Under the pieces are notes generated by a model. It made no database searches. It had not been told where the DNA came from and saw only the letters and a list, made by a program, of their open reading frames with translations. Source: Chryseobacterium aquifrigidense (GTDB lineage: Bacteria > Bacteroidota > Bacteroidia > Flavobacteriales > Weeksellaceae). Taken from it: a DNA stretch of 64,000 nucleotides. The position numbers and the translations under genes are program-made. The stretch covers positions 124,001 to 188,000 of the forward strand of contig NZ_VFPD01000004.1 of NCBI RefSeq assembly GCF_006716485.1. Direction: 5' to 3'. This document shows positions 26,048-35,200 of this stretch, one piece after another (the first letter of the stretch is position 1; every line of letters starts with the position of its first letter).

Positions 26048-26923
26048 ATGAAAAATTTAATCAAACTTGGATTCGCAGCATTATTGTCATTGAATTTCAT
26101 AACAGCCAATGCACAAAATAAAAACAGCAACACAGAAAACAGTCTCCTATGGGAAGTTTCCGGAAACGGTCTTTCTAAGCCTTCTTATATTACCGGGACT
26201 TTTCATATCTTATGCAGTAAAGATTTTGAGATCAAACCTAAAGTTCTGAAAGCTCTTGAAAACTCTGAAAACTTTGTCATGGAAATCAACTATACTGATC
26301 CTGCTGAAATGATGTCATTACAGAAAATGTTTAAAGCAGATAAAAAAATATCAGACCAGCTTTCTCCCGAAGAAGCTAAGGAACTGAATACCATTCTTGC
26401 CAATTATGGAACAGATCTGAAAAGCATTGACTCATCAAGTCCTCAGGCACTTTATGCCTTGCTTTCCACCAAAGCCATTCCATGCCCCCGGACCGAAGTT
26501 AAACTTTACGAAATGGAGCTTCTTCAGAAGGCAATAAAAGATAAAAAAGGAATCAAAGGGCTGGAAAAAGTAGAGGATCAGATGCAATCGATCAATAAAG
26601 CGTATGATCTGAAGAGTATCATTACCCAGCTTAAAATGGACAAAGAATATCAACTATTATTCAGTCAGATGATTGAAGCTTTTAAAAATGAAAATGTGCA
26701 GTCACTTTACAGTCTTTTCAAGGATGAAAGATTCATGAATGCTCAACAGGAAAAGGCAATGCTTACCAATAGAAATCTAAACTGGGTAAAAATAATGCCG
26801 GACATGATGAAAAAAGAAAGCTCGTTATTTGCTGTCGGAGGATCTCATCTTATGGGTGAAAACGGAATCATTCCTCTCCTGCGGGCAAAAGGCTACACGG
26901 TGAAACCAGTATCAAGCTTATAA
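26048..26923 (+). CDS. TraB/GumN family protein
   Basis: A 291-residue secreted protein with a signal peptide (about 1-22, ending TANA). The TraB/GumN domain starts with SYITGTFHILC (about residues 43-53) and ends with AVGGSHLMGENGIIPLLRAKGYTV (about 259-282, quoted in part: AVGGSHLMGENG). The two conserved His/Gly elements are hallmarks of this family, which is related to Tiki-type metalloproteases. A protease role is plausible but unproven. It is the first gene of a three-gene group: an ECF sigma factor starts 24 bp later and a membrane protein follows. Confidence 0.88.
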   Translation: MKNLIKLGFAALLSLNFITANAQNKNSNTENSLLWEVSGNGLSKPSYITGTFHILCSKDFEIKPKVLKALENSENFVMEINYTDPAEMMSLQKMFKADKKISDQLSPEEAKELNTILANYGTDLKSIDSSSPQALYALLSTKAIPCPRTEVKLYEMELLQKAIKDKKGIKGLEKVEDQMQSINKAYDLKSIITQLKMDKEYQLLFSQMIEAFKNENVQSLYSLFKDERFMNAQQEKAMLTNRNLNWVKIMPDMMKKESSLFAVGGSHLMGENGIIPLLRAKGYTVKPVSSL

Positions 26924-26947
26924 CCATAACCAAACCATGAACCGATT

Positions 26948-27457
26948 GTGAGCAATCCAACTGAAACCGCTTTTTTAAAACTCGTCAACCAGCACAAAGG
27001 CATCTTGTACAAAGCCTCGCGGATCTATGCAGATTCTGTAGAGGATCGGGAAGACCTTCAGCAGGAAATTCTTATCCAGCTTTGGAAATCTTATCAGAAC
27101 TTCAAAGGAAACAGCGAGTTCTCCACGTGGATGTACAGGGTCGCAATTAATACAGCCATTACCTATTTAAAAAAGGAAAAGCAAAGATCTACTAATCATA
27201 CAAATGTGCCTTCCCATTTTGAAGTACAGCAGGAGGATTACAACCCTGCAAAGGACAGACAGCTGGAAATTTTCTACAGTGCCGTTCAGGAGCTGAACTC
27301 TCTGGAAAAAGCTGTCATATTTTATTTCATGGAAGGGATGTCACACAAAGAAATCGGGAACAATCTAGGGCTCACTGAAGGCAATGCGCGAGTAAAACTC
27401 AACAGAACAAAAGAAAAAATACAGCAAATCATAAAAAAATCAGGCTATGAATTTTGA
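26948..27457 (+). CDS. ECF-type RNA polymerase sigma factor
   Basis: A 169-residue sigma-70 family protein. Region 2 (about 20-85) includes DREDLQQEILIQLWKSY and FSTWMYRVAINTAITYLK. Region 4 (about 115-165) includes LEKAVIFYFMEGMSHKEIG, a helix-turn-helix that reads the -35 region. Start is GTG at 26948: no in-frame ATG lies nearby and the N-terminus SNPTETAFLKLVNQHKG matches relatives. Its 3' end overlaps the next gene by 11 bp, the usual arrangement for a sigma factor and its membrane-bound regulator. Confidence 0.92.
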   Translation: MSNPTETAFLKLVNQHKGILYKASRIYADSVEDREDLQQEILIQLWKSYQNFKGNSEFSTWMYRVAINTAITYLKKEKQRSTNHTNVPSHFEVQQEDYNPAKDRQLEIFYSAVQELNSLEKAVIFYFMEGMSHKEIGNNLGLTEGNARVKLNRTKEKIQQIIKKSGYEF

Positions 27458-28052
27458 TCAATTAAAAGAACAGTGGAATAAAGAGGACAGTGATGTCCAT
27501 ATCCCTGATACAATACAGCAATTAAAGGAGAGCAAGCACCCTATAGAAAAGATTCAGAAAAATATGAAAAAGGAATTTCCTATGCAGATTCTTGCAATTA
27601 TTCTGATGGCTTTTTTTCCTCTTCAGTTTAAATTTCCGTCTTCACAATATATTATTTATTATGTTTCCTATACAGTGATGGTCGTAATATCTTCATATTA
27701 TCTGTTTGGGTTTTATAAATTTTACAAACAGACAGAACTTTATACTGGAAATACCAAAAACAGCCTTTGGAAAATATACCATGAGCTTCGCCTGAATATG
27801 GAACGATACCAATCTTTCGGATTTTTATTACTTCCTCATTTACTTATTACTATTGGACTGGTTATCTACAATACGATGAAAGAGCAGGGAAAGTCTTTAC
27901 CAGAGCTTTCTGCTTCTCATCAACAGGGATTAATCATTGCAGTACTGATCGGAACATTAGGGTTTATAACCAGCATTGTTCTATGGACAAAATACATCTA
28001 TGGAGGAAGCGCAAACCAATTGGAAAACATTCTGAATGAAATGGATGAATAA
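27447..28052 (+). CDS. Membrane protein coupled to ECF sigma factor (candidate anti-sigma)
   Basis: A 201-residue protein with a soluble charged N-terminus of about 48 residues (FDQLKEQWNKEDSDVHIPD) and four membrane helices (about 49-65, 72-90, 128-148, 166-184). The gene overlaps the sigma factor by 11 bp, so translation is coupled. The layout (cytosolic N-terminus plus membrane anchor, directly after a sigma gene) fits an anti-sigma factor. No zinc-finger HxxxCxxC motif is present, so it is not the common ZAS type. Function is inferred from position. A terminator follows. Confidence 0.75.
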   Translation: MNFDQLKEQWNKEDSDVHIPDTIQQLKESKHPIEKIQKNMKKEFPMQILAIILMAFFPLQFKFPSSQYIIYYVSYTVMVVISSYYLFGFYKFYKQTELYTGNTKNSLWKIYHELRLNMERYQSFGFLLLPHLLITIGLVIYNTMKEQGKSLPELSASHQQGLIIAVLIGTLGFITSIVLWTKYIYGGSANQLENILNEMDE

Positions 28053-28085
28053 TATCCTAAGAGCCATCCCAAAAACACTTTTTAT

Positions 28086-28112
28086 ACAACCTCAGACCTG
28101 TTCTGAGGTTGT
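28086..28112 (+). terminator. Terminator of the GumN-sigma-membrane protein operon
   Basis: ACAACCTCAGA (28086-28096) pairs with TCTGAGGTTGT (28102-28112) around a 5-nt loop, followed by GTTTTTTAAAA. Confidence 0.9.
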
Positions 28113-28170
28113 GTTTTTTAAAAAAATGTTATTTATCGTCTTCAAATTTATCAGAGGTTTTATTTTTCCG

Positions 28171-28178
28171 TAAATTTG
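28171..28178 (+). promoter_or_regulatory. -7 promoter element upstream of pgi
   Basis: TAAATTTG matches TAnnTTTG. It would place transcription start near 28185, giving a leader of about 75 nt before the pgi ATG. The -33 element is not clear. Confidence 0.45.
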
Positions 28179-28258
28179 CAAATCAGAAATAAATCATTAT
28201 GGATTATGACCTATTCTTATCCGATATATGATCTTCTGAACGATAAAAATTCTGTAAT

Positions 28259-29899
28259 ATGCTATCAAAAATAAATCCAACACAAACTAGCAGCTGGAAA
28301 GCACTTGACGAACACTTCGGTGGAAATGACTTTGATCTTAGAACTCTTTTCCAGTATAACCCGAACCGTTTTAATGAATTTTCTCTACAAAAGGACAACT
28401 ACCTTTTTGATTATTCTAAAAACCTGATTGATTCCAGAACAAAAGATCTTTTATTGCAATTGGCTGAAGAAAGCCAGTTAAAAGATGCTATTTCCAAAAT
28501 GTTTTCAGGAGATAAAATCAATGAAACAGAAGGAAGAGCTGTGCTGCATACAGCATTAAGAGACTTCTCTGATCGTGAAATTATTGTAGATGGAGAAAAT
28601 ATCAAACCGCAGATCAAGAGAGTTCTTGAGCATATGAAATCTTTTTCTGAAAAAATTATTTCGGGAGAACATAAAGGTTTCAGCGGAAAAGAGATCACAG
28701 ATGTAGTCAACATCGGGATTGGAGGATCAGATTTGGGTCCTGTGATGGTTTGTTCAGCTTTAAAGCATTTTAAAACAAGATTAAACGCTCACTTTGTTTC
28801 CAACGTGGACGGAAATCATATTGCAGAAGTAGTAAAAGATTTAAATCCTGAAACTACTTTATTCATCATTGCTTCCAAGACGTTTACCACTCAGGAAACA
28901 ATGACGAATGCCAATTCAGCAAAAGACTGGTTCCTGAAGGCAGGAAAACAGGAAGATGTAGCGAAGCATTTTGTTGCTTTATCTACTAATATTGAAGAAG
29001 TTAAGAAGTTCGGAATCGCAGAGGAAAATATTTTTGAGTTCTGGGACTGGGTAGGCGGAAGATATTCTCTGTGGAGTGCTATCGGATTAAGTATTGTACT
29101 TTCTGTAGGATATGAAAACTTTGAACAGCTTTTAAAAGGTGCTTATGATACAGATCAGCATTTCCAAACGGCAGAATTCTCTGAAAATGTTCCTGTATTA
29201 ATGGGACTTCTGGGAATCTGGTACCGTAATTTCTATGCTGCTACAACGTATGCCATCTTACCTTATTCTCAATATCTGGACAGATTTGCAGCCTATCTTC
29301 AGCAGGGAGATATGGAAAGTAACGGAAAATGTGTAGACAGAAATGGTGAATTTGTAGAATACGAAACGGGACCTATCATCTGGGGAGAGCCTGGTACAAA
29401 TGGGCAGCATGCTTTCTACCAACTGATCCACCAGGGAACAGAATTGATTCCGGCAGACTTTATTGCCTATGCAAAAAGCCCTAACCATGTTTCTGACCAC
29501 CAGGATAAATTATTAGCGAACTTTTTCGCTCAGACTGAAGCACTAGCCTTCGGAAAACTTGAAGAAGAAGTAGAAGAAGAGCTTAGAAATGCAGGAAAAT
29601 CTGATGAAGAAATAGACAGACTGATCAACTTCAAGGTCTTCCATGGAAACACACCTACTAACTCTATATTATTCAAAGAATTAACTCCTTTTTCACTAGG
29701 ACAACTGATCGCTTTGTATGAACACAAAATTTTCGTTCAGGGTGTTATCTGGAATATTTTCAGTTTTGACCAGTTTGGAGTAGAATTAGGAAAAGTATTA
29801 GCCAATAAAATCCTTCCTGAGCTGGAGAATAATGAAGCAGTAAGCTCTCATGACAGCTCTACCAATGGATTAATTAATTACTATAAAGAAAATAAATAG
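28259..29899 (+). CDS. pgi: Glucose-6-phosphate isomerase
   Basis: A 546-residue glycolytic enzyme that interconverts glucose 6-phosphate and fructose 6-phosphate. Two SIS domains are visible: [15 protein letters not shown] near residue 150 binds the phosphate, and [16 protein letters not shown] near 261 is the PGI signature region. [17 protein letters not shown] lies near 380, and the C-terminus carries [11 protein letters not shown] with the catalytic Lys. Length matches the bacterial long form. folD follows 47 bp later on the same strand with no terminator between them, so they may be cotranscribed. Confidence 0.97.
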   Translation: MLSKINPTQTSSWKALDEHFGGNDFDLRTLFQYNPNRFNEFSLQKDNYLFDYSKNLIDSRTKDLLLQLAEESQLKDAISKMFSGDKINETEGRAVLHTALRDFSDREIIVDGENIKPQIKRVLEHMKSFSEKIISGEHKGFSGKEITDVVNIGIGGSDLGPVMVCSALKHFKTRLNAHFVSNVDGNHIAEVVKDLNPETTLFIIASKTFTTQETMTNANSAKDWFLKAGKQEDVAKHFVALSTNIEEVKKFGIAEENIFEFWDWVGGRYSLWSAIGLSIVLSVGYENFEQLLKGAYDTDQHFQTAEFSENVPVLMGLLGIWYRNFYAATTYAILPYSQYLDRFAAYLQQGDMESNGKCVDRNGEFVEYETGPIIWGEPGTNGQHAFYQLIHQGTELIPADFIAYAKSPNHVSDHQDKLLANFFAQTEALAFGKLEEEVEEELRNAGKSDEEIDRLINFKVFHGNTPTNSILFKELTPFSLGQLIALYEHKIFVQGVIWNIFSFDQFGVELGKVLANKILPELENNEAVSSHDSSTNGLINYYKENK

Positions 29900-29946
29900 T
29901 AAGCAAAAAGAAAGTAAAAGTAAATCTATAAAGTAAAAAAGTAAAA

Positions 29947-30831
29947 ATGGCAGAAATTCTTGACGGACTTAAAGTATCCAAGGAAATTAAAGCAGAGATC
30001 AAGGTTGAAGTAGAAAAGATTCTCGCAAGTAAAAGAAGAGCTCCCCATTTGGTGGCTATTCTTGTAGGAAATAATGGAGCTAGCAAGGCCTATGTAAACT
30101 CGAAAGTGAAAGACTGTGAGGAAGTAGGGTTTCAATCCAGCTTGATTAAATTTCCAAGTACAGTTTCTGAATCTGAACTGTTGGAAAAAATTGACGAGCT
30201 TAATAAATCTAAAGCAGTAGACGGATTTATCGTTCAGCTGCCTTTACCAGATCAGATTGACCAGGAAAAGATCATTAACGCTATTGATCCAAGAAAAGAT
30301 GTGGATGGTTTCCACCCTGAAAACTTCGGGAAAATGGCTCTTGAAATGGATACTTTCTTACCTGCTACTCCTTTCGGAATTTTAACATTATTGGAAAGAT
30401 ATAATATTGAAACGAAAGGAAAAGACTGTGTAATTATCGGAAGAAGTAAAATTGTAGGAAGACCAATGAGTATCCTTATGGGAAGAAAAGATTTCCCTGG
30501 AAACTCTACCGTTACCCTTACGCACTCATACACGAAAGACATCGAAGAATATACAAGAAAGGCAGACATCGTAATTACCGCTTTGGGAGATCCGCATTTC
30601 TTAAAAGGAGATATGATCAAAGAAGGAGCTGTAATTGTTGACGTGGGTATTACAAGAGTAGATAATGACTCTCCAAAAGGATATTACCTTGCAGGTGACG
30701 TAGATTTTGACAGCTGTGCAGCTAAAGCAAGCTGGATTACTCCGGTACCTGGAGGAGTGGGCCCAATGACAAGAGCGATGTTAATGAAAAACACCATCAT
30801 TGCTTACAAAACTTCGGTCTATAACGACTAA
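29947..30831 (+). CDS. folD: Bifunctional methylenetetrahydrofolate dehydrogenase/cyclohydrolase
   Basis: A 294-residue enzyme that oxidises 5,10-methylene-THF and hydrolyses the methenyl product to 10-formyl-THF. The conserved catalytic region is NSKVKDCEEVGFQS (about 35-50, with the YxxxK element YVNSK). VDGFIVQLPLP (about 90) and DPRKDVDGFHPEN (about 116) bind folate. The NADP domain has VIIGRSKIVGRPMSILM (about 162). The C-terminus has VTPVPGGVGPMTRAMLM-type residues (PVPGGVGPMT). It lies just upstream of queE (7-bp gap), so the two form an operon. Confidence 0.96.
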   Translation: MAEILDGLKVSKEIKAEIKVEVEKILASKRRAPHLVAILVGNNGASKAYVNSKVKDCEEVGFQSSLIKFPSTVSESELLEKIDELNKSKAVDGFIVQLPLPDQIDQEKIINAIDPRKDVDGFHPENFGKMALEMDTFLPATPFGILTLLERYNIETKGKDCVIIGRSKIVGRPMSILMGRKDFPGNSTVTLTHSYTKDIEEYTRKADIVITALGDPHFLKGDMIKEGAVIVDVGITRVDNDSPKGYYLAGDVDFDSCAAKASWITPVPGGVGPMTRAMLMKNTIIAYKTSVYND

Positions 30832-30838
30832 TTTTAAA

Positions 30839-31468
30839 ATGAATAAAGAAGAAGATATTTTATTAAAAGAAGGTAAAATGCTCCCTGTAATGGAGCATTT
30901 TTACACTTTACAGGGAGAAGGAGCACACACCGGAAAAGCAGCATATTTTATCAGGCTGGGAGGTTGTGATGTAGGATGCCACTGGTGTGATGTAAAAGAA
31001 AGCTGGAACCCGGACCTCCATCCCCTGATGAATGCAGAGGAAATTGCAGAAACTGCAGCTAAACACTGTAAAACAATAGTGTTGACCGGTGGGGAACCTT
31101 TGATGTGGAATTTAGATATATTGACATCCAAACTGAAAGAATTAGGATGTACCGTACATATCGAAACTTCAGGAGCCTATCCCATGAGCGGGCAGCTGGA
31201 CTGGATTACCCTTTCTCCAAAAAAAACAGGACTGCCTAAGGAAGAAATCTATCAAAAAGCTCATGAACTTAAAGTGATCATTTTCAATCAGCATGACTTT
31301 ACGTTTGCTCAGGAACAGGCCTCAAAAGTTTCTGAAAACTGTAAACTTTACCTTCAAAGCGAATGGAGCAAAAGAGATGACATGTATCCTAAGATCACAG
31401 ATTTCATCCTGGAACATCCGGAATGGCAGGCTTCAGTTCAGACTCACAAATATCTGAATATCCCGTAA
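30839..31468 (+). CDS. queE: 7-carboxy-7-deazaguanine synthase
   Basis: A 209-residue radical SAM enzyme of the queuosine/preQ0 pathway; it converts 6-carboxytetrahydropterin to 7-carboxy-7-deazaguanine. The 4Fe-4S motif CxxxCxxC is GGCDVGCHWCD with Cys43, Cys47 and Cys50. The N-terminal FYTLQGEGAHTGKAAYF is the typical QueE substrate segment, and LTGGEPLMW (about 84) binds SAM. The ATG at 30839 was chosen because it directly follows folD and begins the known fold; an upstream start would overlap folD. Confidence 0.94.
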   Translation: MNKEEDILLKEGKMLPVMEHFYTLQGEGAHTGKAAYFIRLGGCDVGCHWCDVKESWNPDLHPLMNAEEIAETAAKHCKTIVLTGGEPLMWNLDILTSKLKELGCTVHIETSGAYPMSGQLDWITLSPKKTGLPKEEIYQKAHELKVIIFNQHDFTFAQEQASKVSENCKLYLQSEWSKRDDMYPKITDFILEHPEWQASVQTHKYLNIP

Positions 31469-31511
31469 AAAAGCTTAAATTAGCTGGGCTTATCCGCTAT
31501 AATACCGATAG

Positions 31512-32882
31512 ATGCAGAGAATTCGATACTCTAGATACCTGAAATCGATCATTATGTTGCTTGACCTCATGGTTATTGCATCTATCTTCATATTCTTTTT
31601 TATAAGCAGAAACGAAAGTTTAAAATACAATAAAGAAACCTGGTATCAGAATAGTTTTTCTTTGGTTCTGTTGTTTTTGTTCTGGGTACTACTGAGTGGT
31701 AGGACAAAAATATACAATATTCCGAGGAACCTCACCTATACCCTGTTTCTTGAACGCCTCTTGATTCATTTCCTCTTTTTTATACTGGGAGTGCTGCTAA
31801 TAGGAAAGGTAAGTAAGAATGTATTTTTCAATTCGGATATTTACTGGCTTTCGCTTTACCTATTTATTTCCATCTTCCTGGCGAAATCATTAGTGTATTT
31901 TGCGATCAAGTATTTGCGATCTCTTGGAGCGAATTACAGAAATGTCATGTTTTTGGGAGACCGGCATTCCACAGAAATTCTTAAAAATATCTTTACAGAC
32001 CGTAAGGACTATGGGTACAGAATATTTGAATATGAAAATGCCGAGGTGAAGATCAATGAGCTGGTAGCTTTCTGGAAAAAAAACGGAATCCACACTCTGT
32101 TTTTATCTATGGAAAACTCTTATGATGAGGCCATGAAAAATGAAATTTTCAGTCTGGCTGAAGATCATAAGATCCACATATCATTGATCCCAAGCATTAC
32201 ACAAAGTGATTTTTTCCTTTATGACCTTGGATATATACAGACCCAGCCGGTACTTAATCAGGCCAGGTATCCGTTAGATTATTATTCTAATTTCCTGATG
32301 AAAAGAACATTTGATATTTTCTTTTCTGCTTTTATATTGATTGTAATCTGCTCATGGGTATTCCCGATTATTGCGATTTTGATCAAAACAACGTCCAAAG
32401 GTCCAGTTTTTTTCCTTCAGAAAAGATATGGTTTTCATGAAGATGTTTTTAATTGTATTAAATTCAGAACAATGGTTGTCAATGATGAATCTACGACGAA
32501 AACTACATCAATAAATGATTCCAGAATTACCAGAGTAGGTAAATTTTTAAGAAAAACCAGCCTTGATGAACTTCCTCAATTTATTAATGTATTGAGAGGT
32601 GAAATGTCTGTAGTAGGTCCGCGCCCTCATATGCTGGCTGTTGACAATTATTACAAACCCAAAATCGGAAGATACAGCCTGAGAAGTATGGTTAGCCCTG
32701 GTATAACCGGATTGGCACAGGCGAATGGACTGCGTGGTGACTTTGGAGATGTGGAAGTAGAAATGAAAAAAAGAGTTCTGGCAGATGCTTTCTATGTAAG
32801 AAACTGGAGTTTTGTACTCGATCTGGTAATTATTTTAAAAACCGTTTTTTTGGTCATTGGAGGAGATAAAAATGCAAAATAA
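31512..32882 (+). CDS. Exopolysaccharide polyprenyl glycosylphosphotransferase (WcaJ-like)
   Basis: A 456-residue membrane enzyme that would start glycan assembly by moving a sugar-1-phosphate from a UDP-sugar to undecaprenyl phosphate. Four N-terminal helices (about 12-30, 47-63, 80-100, 112-130) are followed by a cytosolic CoA-binding-like domain (about 140-255). The catalytic bacterial sugar transferase domain runs from KRTFDIFFSAF (about 268) to the end, with FRTMVVNDES, LRKTSLDELPQFINVLRGE and VGPRPHM. It would act upstream of the flippase and glycosyltransferase seen at 8.8-11.2 kb, though the loci are 20 kb apart and may belong to different glycans. Confidence 0.9.
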   Translation: MQRIRYSRYLKSIIMLLDLMVIASIFIFFFISRNESLKYNKETWYQNSFSLVLLFLFWVLLSGRTKIYNIPRNLTYTLFLERLLIHFLFFILGVLLIGKVSKNVFFNSDIYWLSLYLFISIFLAKSLVYFAIKYLRSLGANYRNVMFLGDRHSTEILKNIFTDRKDYGYRIFEYENAEVKINELVAFWKKNGIHTLFLSMENSYDEAMKNEIFSLAEDHKIHISLIPSITQSDFFLYDLGYIQTQPVLNQARYPLDYYSNFLMKRTFDIFFSAFILIVICSWVFPIIAILIKTTSKGPVFFLQKRYGFHEDVFNCIKFRTMVVNDESTTKTTSINDSRITRVGKFLRKTSLDELPQFINVLRGEMSVVGPRPHMLAVDNYYKPKIGRYSLRSMVSPGITGLAQANGLRGDFGDVEVEMKKRVLADAFYVRNWSFVLDLVIILKTVFLVIGGDKNAK

Positions 32883-32985
32883 GGGAAGAAATAAGATAGA
32901 TATTGAAATAATTTTAACACAAAACTAAGCTTTGGTCTTATTCTTGACTCTAGCCCAATTAAATAAAAAAGTCTAATTTAGCAGT

Positions 32986-33738
32986 ATGTTAAAAAAGTTT
33001 TTCACAGCAGTAGGGGAATACATGATCCTCTTGGGAAAATCCCTGCAGAAGCCTCAGAAAATGAGGGTTTTCTGGAAGCTGTTCATGAGAGAAATTAATG
33101 ATTTGGGAGTAAATTCTTTCGGACTTGTTATCTTCACCTCCATATTTGTTGGAGCGGTAGTGGCTATTCAGATGTTCAACAACTTTGATGCTTCTTCTTT
33201 TCCTATTCCGCCTTCATTTGTAGGATATGCTACGAAAGCGGTTTTGGTTTTGGAATTTGCCCCTACCATTATCAGTCTTATTCTGGCAGGTAAGGTAGGT
33301 TCCTATATTGCGTCAAGTATTGGAACAATGAGGGTTTCCGAACAGATTGATGCATTGGATATTATGGGAGTGAACTCACCCAATTTTCTGATATTTCCTA
33401 AAATTATCGCCTGTATGCTGTTTAATCCCCTTCTTATTGCTATCAGTATCGTATTTGGTATTGGTGGTGGATATATTGCCGGGATATTAACAGGAAACTG
33501 GACAGAAAACGACTATATTGTTGGTATTCAAATGTATATGCCGAATTTATTTATTTACTATGCATTTACCAAAACGATCGTTTTCGCTTTTATCATCGCA
33601 ACGGTTCCTTCTTATTTCGGATATAATGTAAAAGGAGGATCCCTGGAAGTAGGTAGAGCAAGTACGCAGGCAGTGGTATGGACAATGGTATTCATTATCA
33701 TTTCTGAATTAATTTTAACCCAATTAATATTAAGCTGA
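32986..33738 (+). CDS. mlaE: MlaE-type ABC transporter permease
   Basis: A 250-residue inner-membrane permease of the MlaE family, part of a lipid transporter between inner and outer membranes. About five to six hydrophobic segments are seen. Family motifs are FTSIFVGAVVAIQMF (about 46-60), LEFAPTIISLILAGKVGSYIASSIGTMRVSEQIDAL (about 90-125, quoted as LILAGKVGS and GTMRVSEQIDAL) and IATVPSYFGYNVKGGSLEVG (about 204-223). The stop codon overlaps the mlaF start, so the two are tightly coupled. Confidence 0.94.
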   Translation: MLKKFFTAVGEYMILLGKSLQKPQKMRVFWKLFMREINDLGVNSFGLVIFTSIFVGAVVAIQMFNNFDASSFPIPPSFVGYATKAVLVLEFAPTIISLILAGKVGSYIASSIGTMRVSEQIDALDIMGVNSPNFLIFPKIIACMLFNPLLIAISIVFGIGGGYIAGILTGNWTENDYIVGIQMYMPNLFIYYAFTKTIVFAFIIATVPSYFGYNVKGGSLEVGRASTQAVVWTMVFIIISELILTQLILS

Positions 33739-34553
33739 TGATTGAGGTAAAAGATCTTAAGAAAAGTTTTGATGATGTTGAAGTATTGAAAGGAATTTCA
33801 ACTTCATTTGATAAAGGAAAGGTAAACTTAATCATTGGGCAGAGTGGTTCCGGTAAAACCGTTTTTTTAAAAAGTTTATTGAATGTCTATATGCCTTCTT
33901 CAGGAGAAATTCTGTTTGACGGAAAAGACATCAACACAATGACGAGAGATGAAAAACAACATCTCCGTTCAGAAATCGGAACGGTATTCCAGGGAAGTGC
34001 ATTATTTGATTCCTTAACTGTGGAAGAGAATATCATGTTCCCCCTTGATATGTTTACCAATCTTACCTACAGAGAAAAAAAGAAAAGGGTTTTTGAAGTA
34101 ATAGGACGAGTACATCTTGACAAAGCGGAAAGAAAATATCCTTCTGAAATTTCCGGAGGAATGCAGAAAAGGGTGGCGATCGCCAGAGCAATTGTCAACA
34201 ATCCTAAATATTTGTTCTGTGATGAACCCAATTCCGGACTGGATCCATATACTTCAAAGATCATTGATGATCTTCTTTATGAGATCACCAAAGAATATAA
34301 TACTACAACAATCATCAATACACACGATATGAACTCTGTAATGACGATTGGCGAGAAAATTGTATACCTAAGACTGGGAATCAAAGAATGGGAAGGTAAT
34401 AAAGACATCCTGATTACCGCAGGCAATAAAAATCTGATTGACTTCGTTTATTCTTCAGAACTGTTTAAAGAACTGAGAGAATATTTACTTGAGAATAATA
34501 AAACGATTGAAACGACAAATACAAAAATAGACGATAATGAAAAAGGTACTTAG
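33738..34553 (+). CDS. mlaF: MlaF-type ABC transporter ATP-binding protein
   Basis: A 271-residue ABC ATPase. Walker A is GQSGSGKT (about 34-41), the Q-loop region is TVFQGSALFDSLTV, the ABC signature is ISGGMQKR (about 138) and Walker B is YLFCDEPNSGLDP (about 159). These are MlaF/Ttg2A features. It powers lipid transport with MlaE and an MCE protein. It starts on the last base of mlaE, and the next gene overlaps its end by 17 bp. The C-terminal tail of about 25 polar residues (NNKTIETTNTKI) is not part of the ATPase fold. Confidence 0.94.
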   Translation: MIEVKDLKKSFDDVEVLKGISTSFDKGKVNLIIGQSGSGKTVFLKSLLNVYMPSSGEILFDGKDINTMTRDEKQHLRSEIGTVFQGSALFDSLTVEENIMFPLDMFTNLTYREKKKRVFEVIGRVHLDKAERKYPSEISGGMQKRVAIARAIVNNPKYLFCDEPNSGLDPYTSKIIDDLLYEITKEYNTTTIINTHDMNSVMTIGEKIVYLRLGIKEWEGNKDILITAGNKNLIDFVYSSELFKELREYLLENNKTIETTNTKIDDNEKGT

Positions 34554-35148
34554 TATAGCGTTATTAGGGTTTTCAATGTGGGCATCTGCACAGATTTCAC
34601 TGGCAGGTAAAGCCAACTTAATTTTTCCAACAGGCTCACCTTCATGGTCCAATATTAAAGGGACAGTGAATGATGCTATTGCAGGAACAGGTAAAAATAA
34701 TGTAGGTTTCAACGTTGGGCTTTCATTAAAAGTGGGACTTCCTACTTCATTGTTTGTGATGCCGGAAATCTATTATACTCACTTCAAAAATGAGTTTACT
34801 ACAGAGAACACTACTTTTGATGTAAAAAGCAACCGTATTGATGTTCCGGTTCTTTTGGGATATAACCTTTTAGGAAATATGCTGGGAGTTTTTGTAGGAC
34901 CTGTAGGAAGTTTTAACTTAAACAAAGACAATACTTACAACGATTTCAAGGAAAATGCTAAAAATGACTTTACCATAGGGTATCAGTTTGGTGCACAGCT
35001 TGAAATCAAAAAGCTTATTGTAAATGCAAGATATGAAGGTGCTTTCAGTAAAGATGAAAGAAATTTCATCAACAAAGTTTCCGGTTCGGAAATCAGATAT
35101 GATAACAGACCTAACTTGTTTATGGTAGGTTTAGGATATAAATTCTAA
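34537..35148 (+). CDS. Outer-membrane beta-barrel protein, coupled to mlaF
   Basis: A 203-residue protein with a signal peptide (1 to about 18, ending WASA) and then about eight amphipathic beta-strands with short loops, ending in the classic aromatic C-terminus VGLGYKF. This is typical of porin-like OmpW/OMP_b-brl small barrels. Its ATG lies inside mlaF (17-bp overlap), so it is translationally coupled to the Mla ATPase. A role as the outer-membrane part of the lipid pathway is inference from this coupling. A terminator follows. Confidence 0.85.
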   Translation: MKKVLSIALLGFSMWASAQISLAGKANLIFPTGSPSWSNIKGTVNDAIAGTGKNNVGFNVGLSLKVGLPTSLFVMPEIYYTHFKNEFTTENTTFDVKSNRIDVPVLLGYNLLGNMLGVFVGPVGSFNLNKDNTYNDFKENAKNDFTIGYQFGAQLEIKKLIVNARYEGAFSKDERNFINKVSGSEIRYDNRPNLFMVGLGYKF

Positions 35149-35172
35149 TGATTTATCGAAAATAACAACTTT

Positions 35173-35200
35173 AAACCCTCAAATTTAAATTTGAGGGTTT
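35173..35200. terminator. Bidirectional terminator (28-bp perfect palindrome)
   Basis: AAACCCTCAAATTT (35173-35186) is followed directly by its reverse complement (35187-35200) and a T-rich tract. It separates the convergent barrel gene and small membrane protein, and contains the stop codon of the latter. Confidence 0.88.

Noticed and set aside
28199-28231. 10-codon ORF upstream of pgi as a regulatory leader peptide
   Set aside because: No terminator or alternative hairpins are seen near it and the codons show no bias; chance is the simpler explanation.
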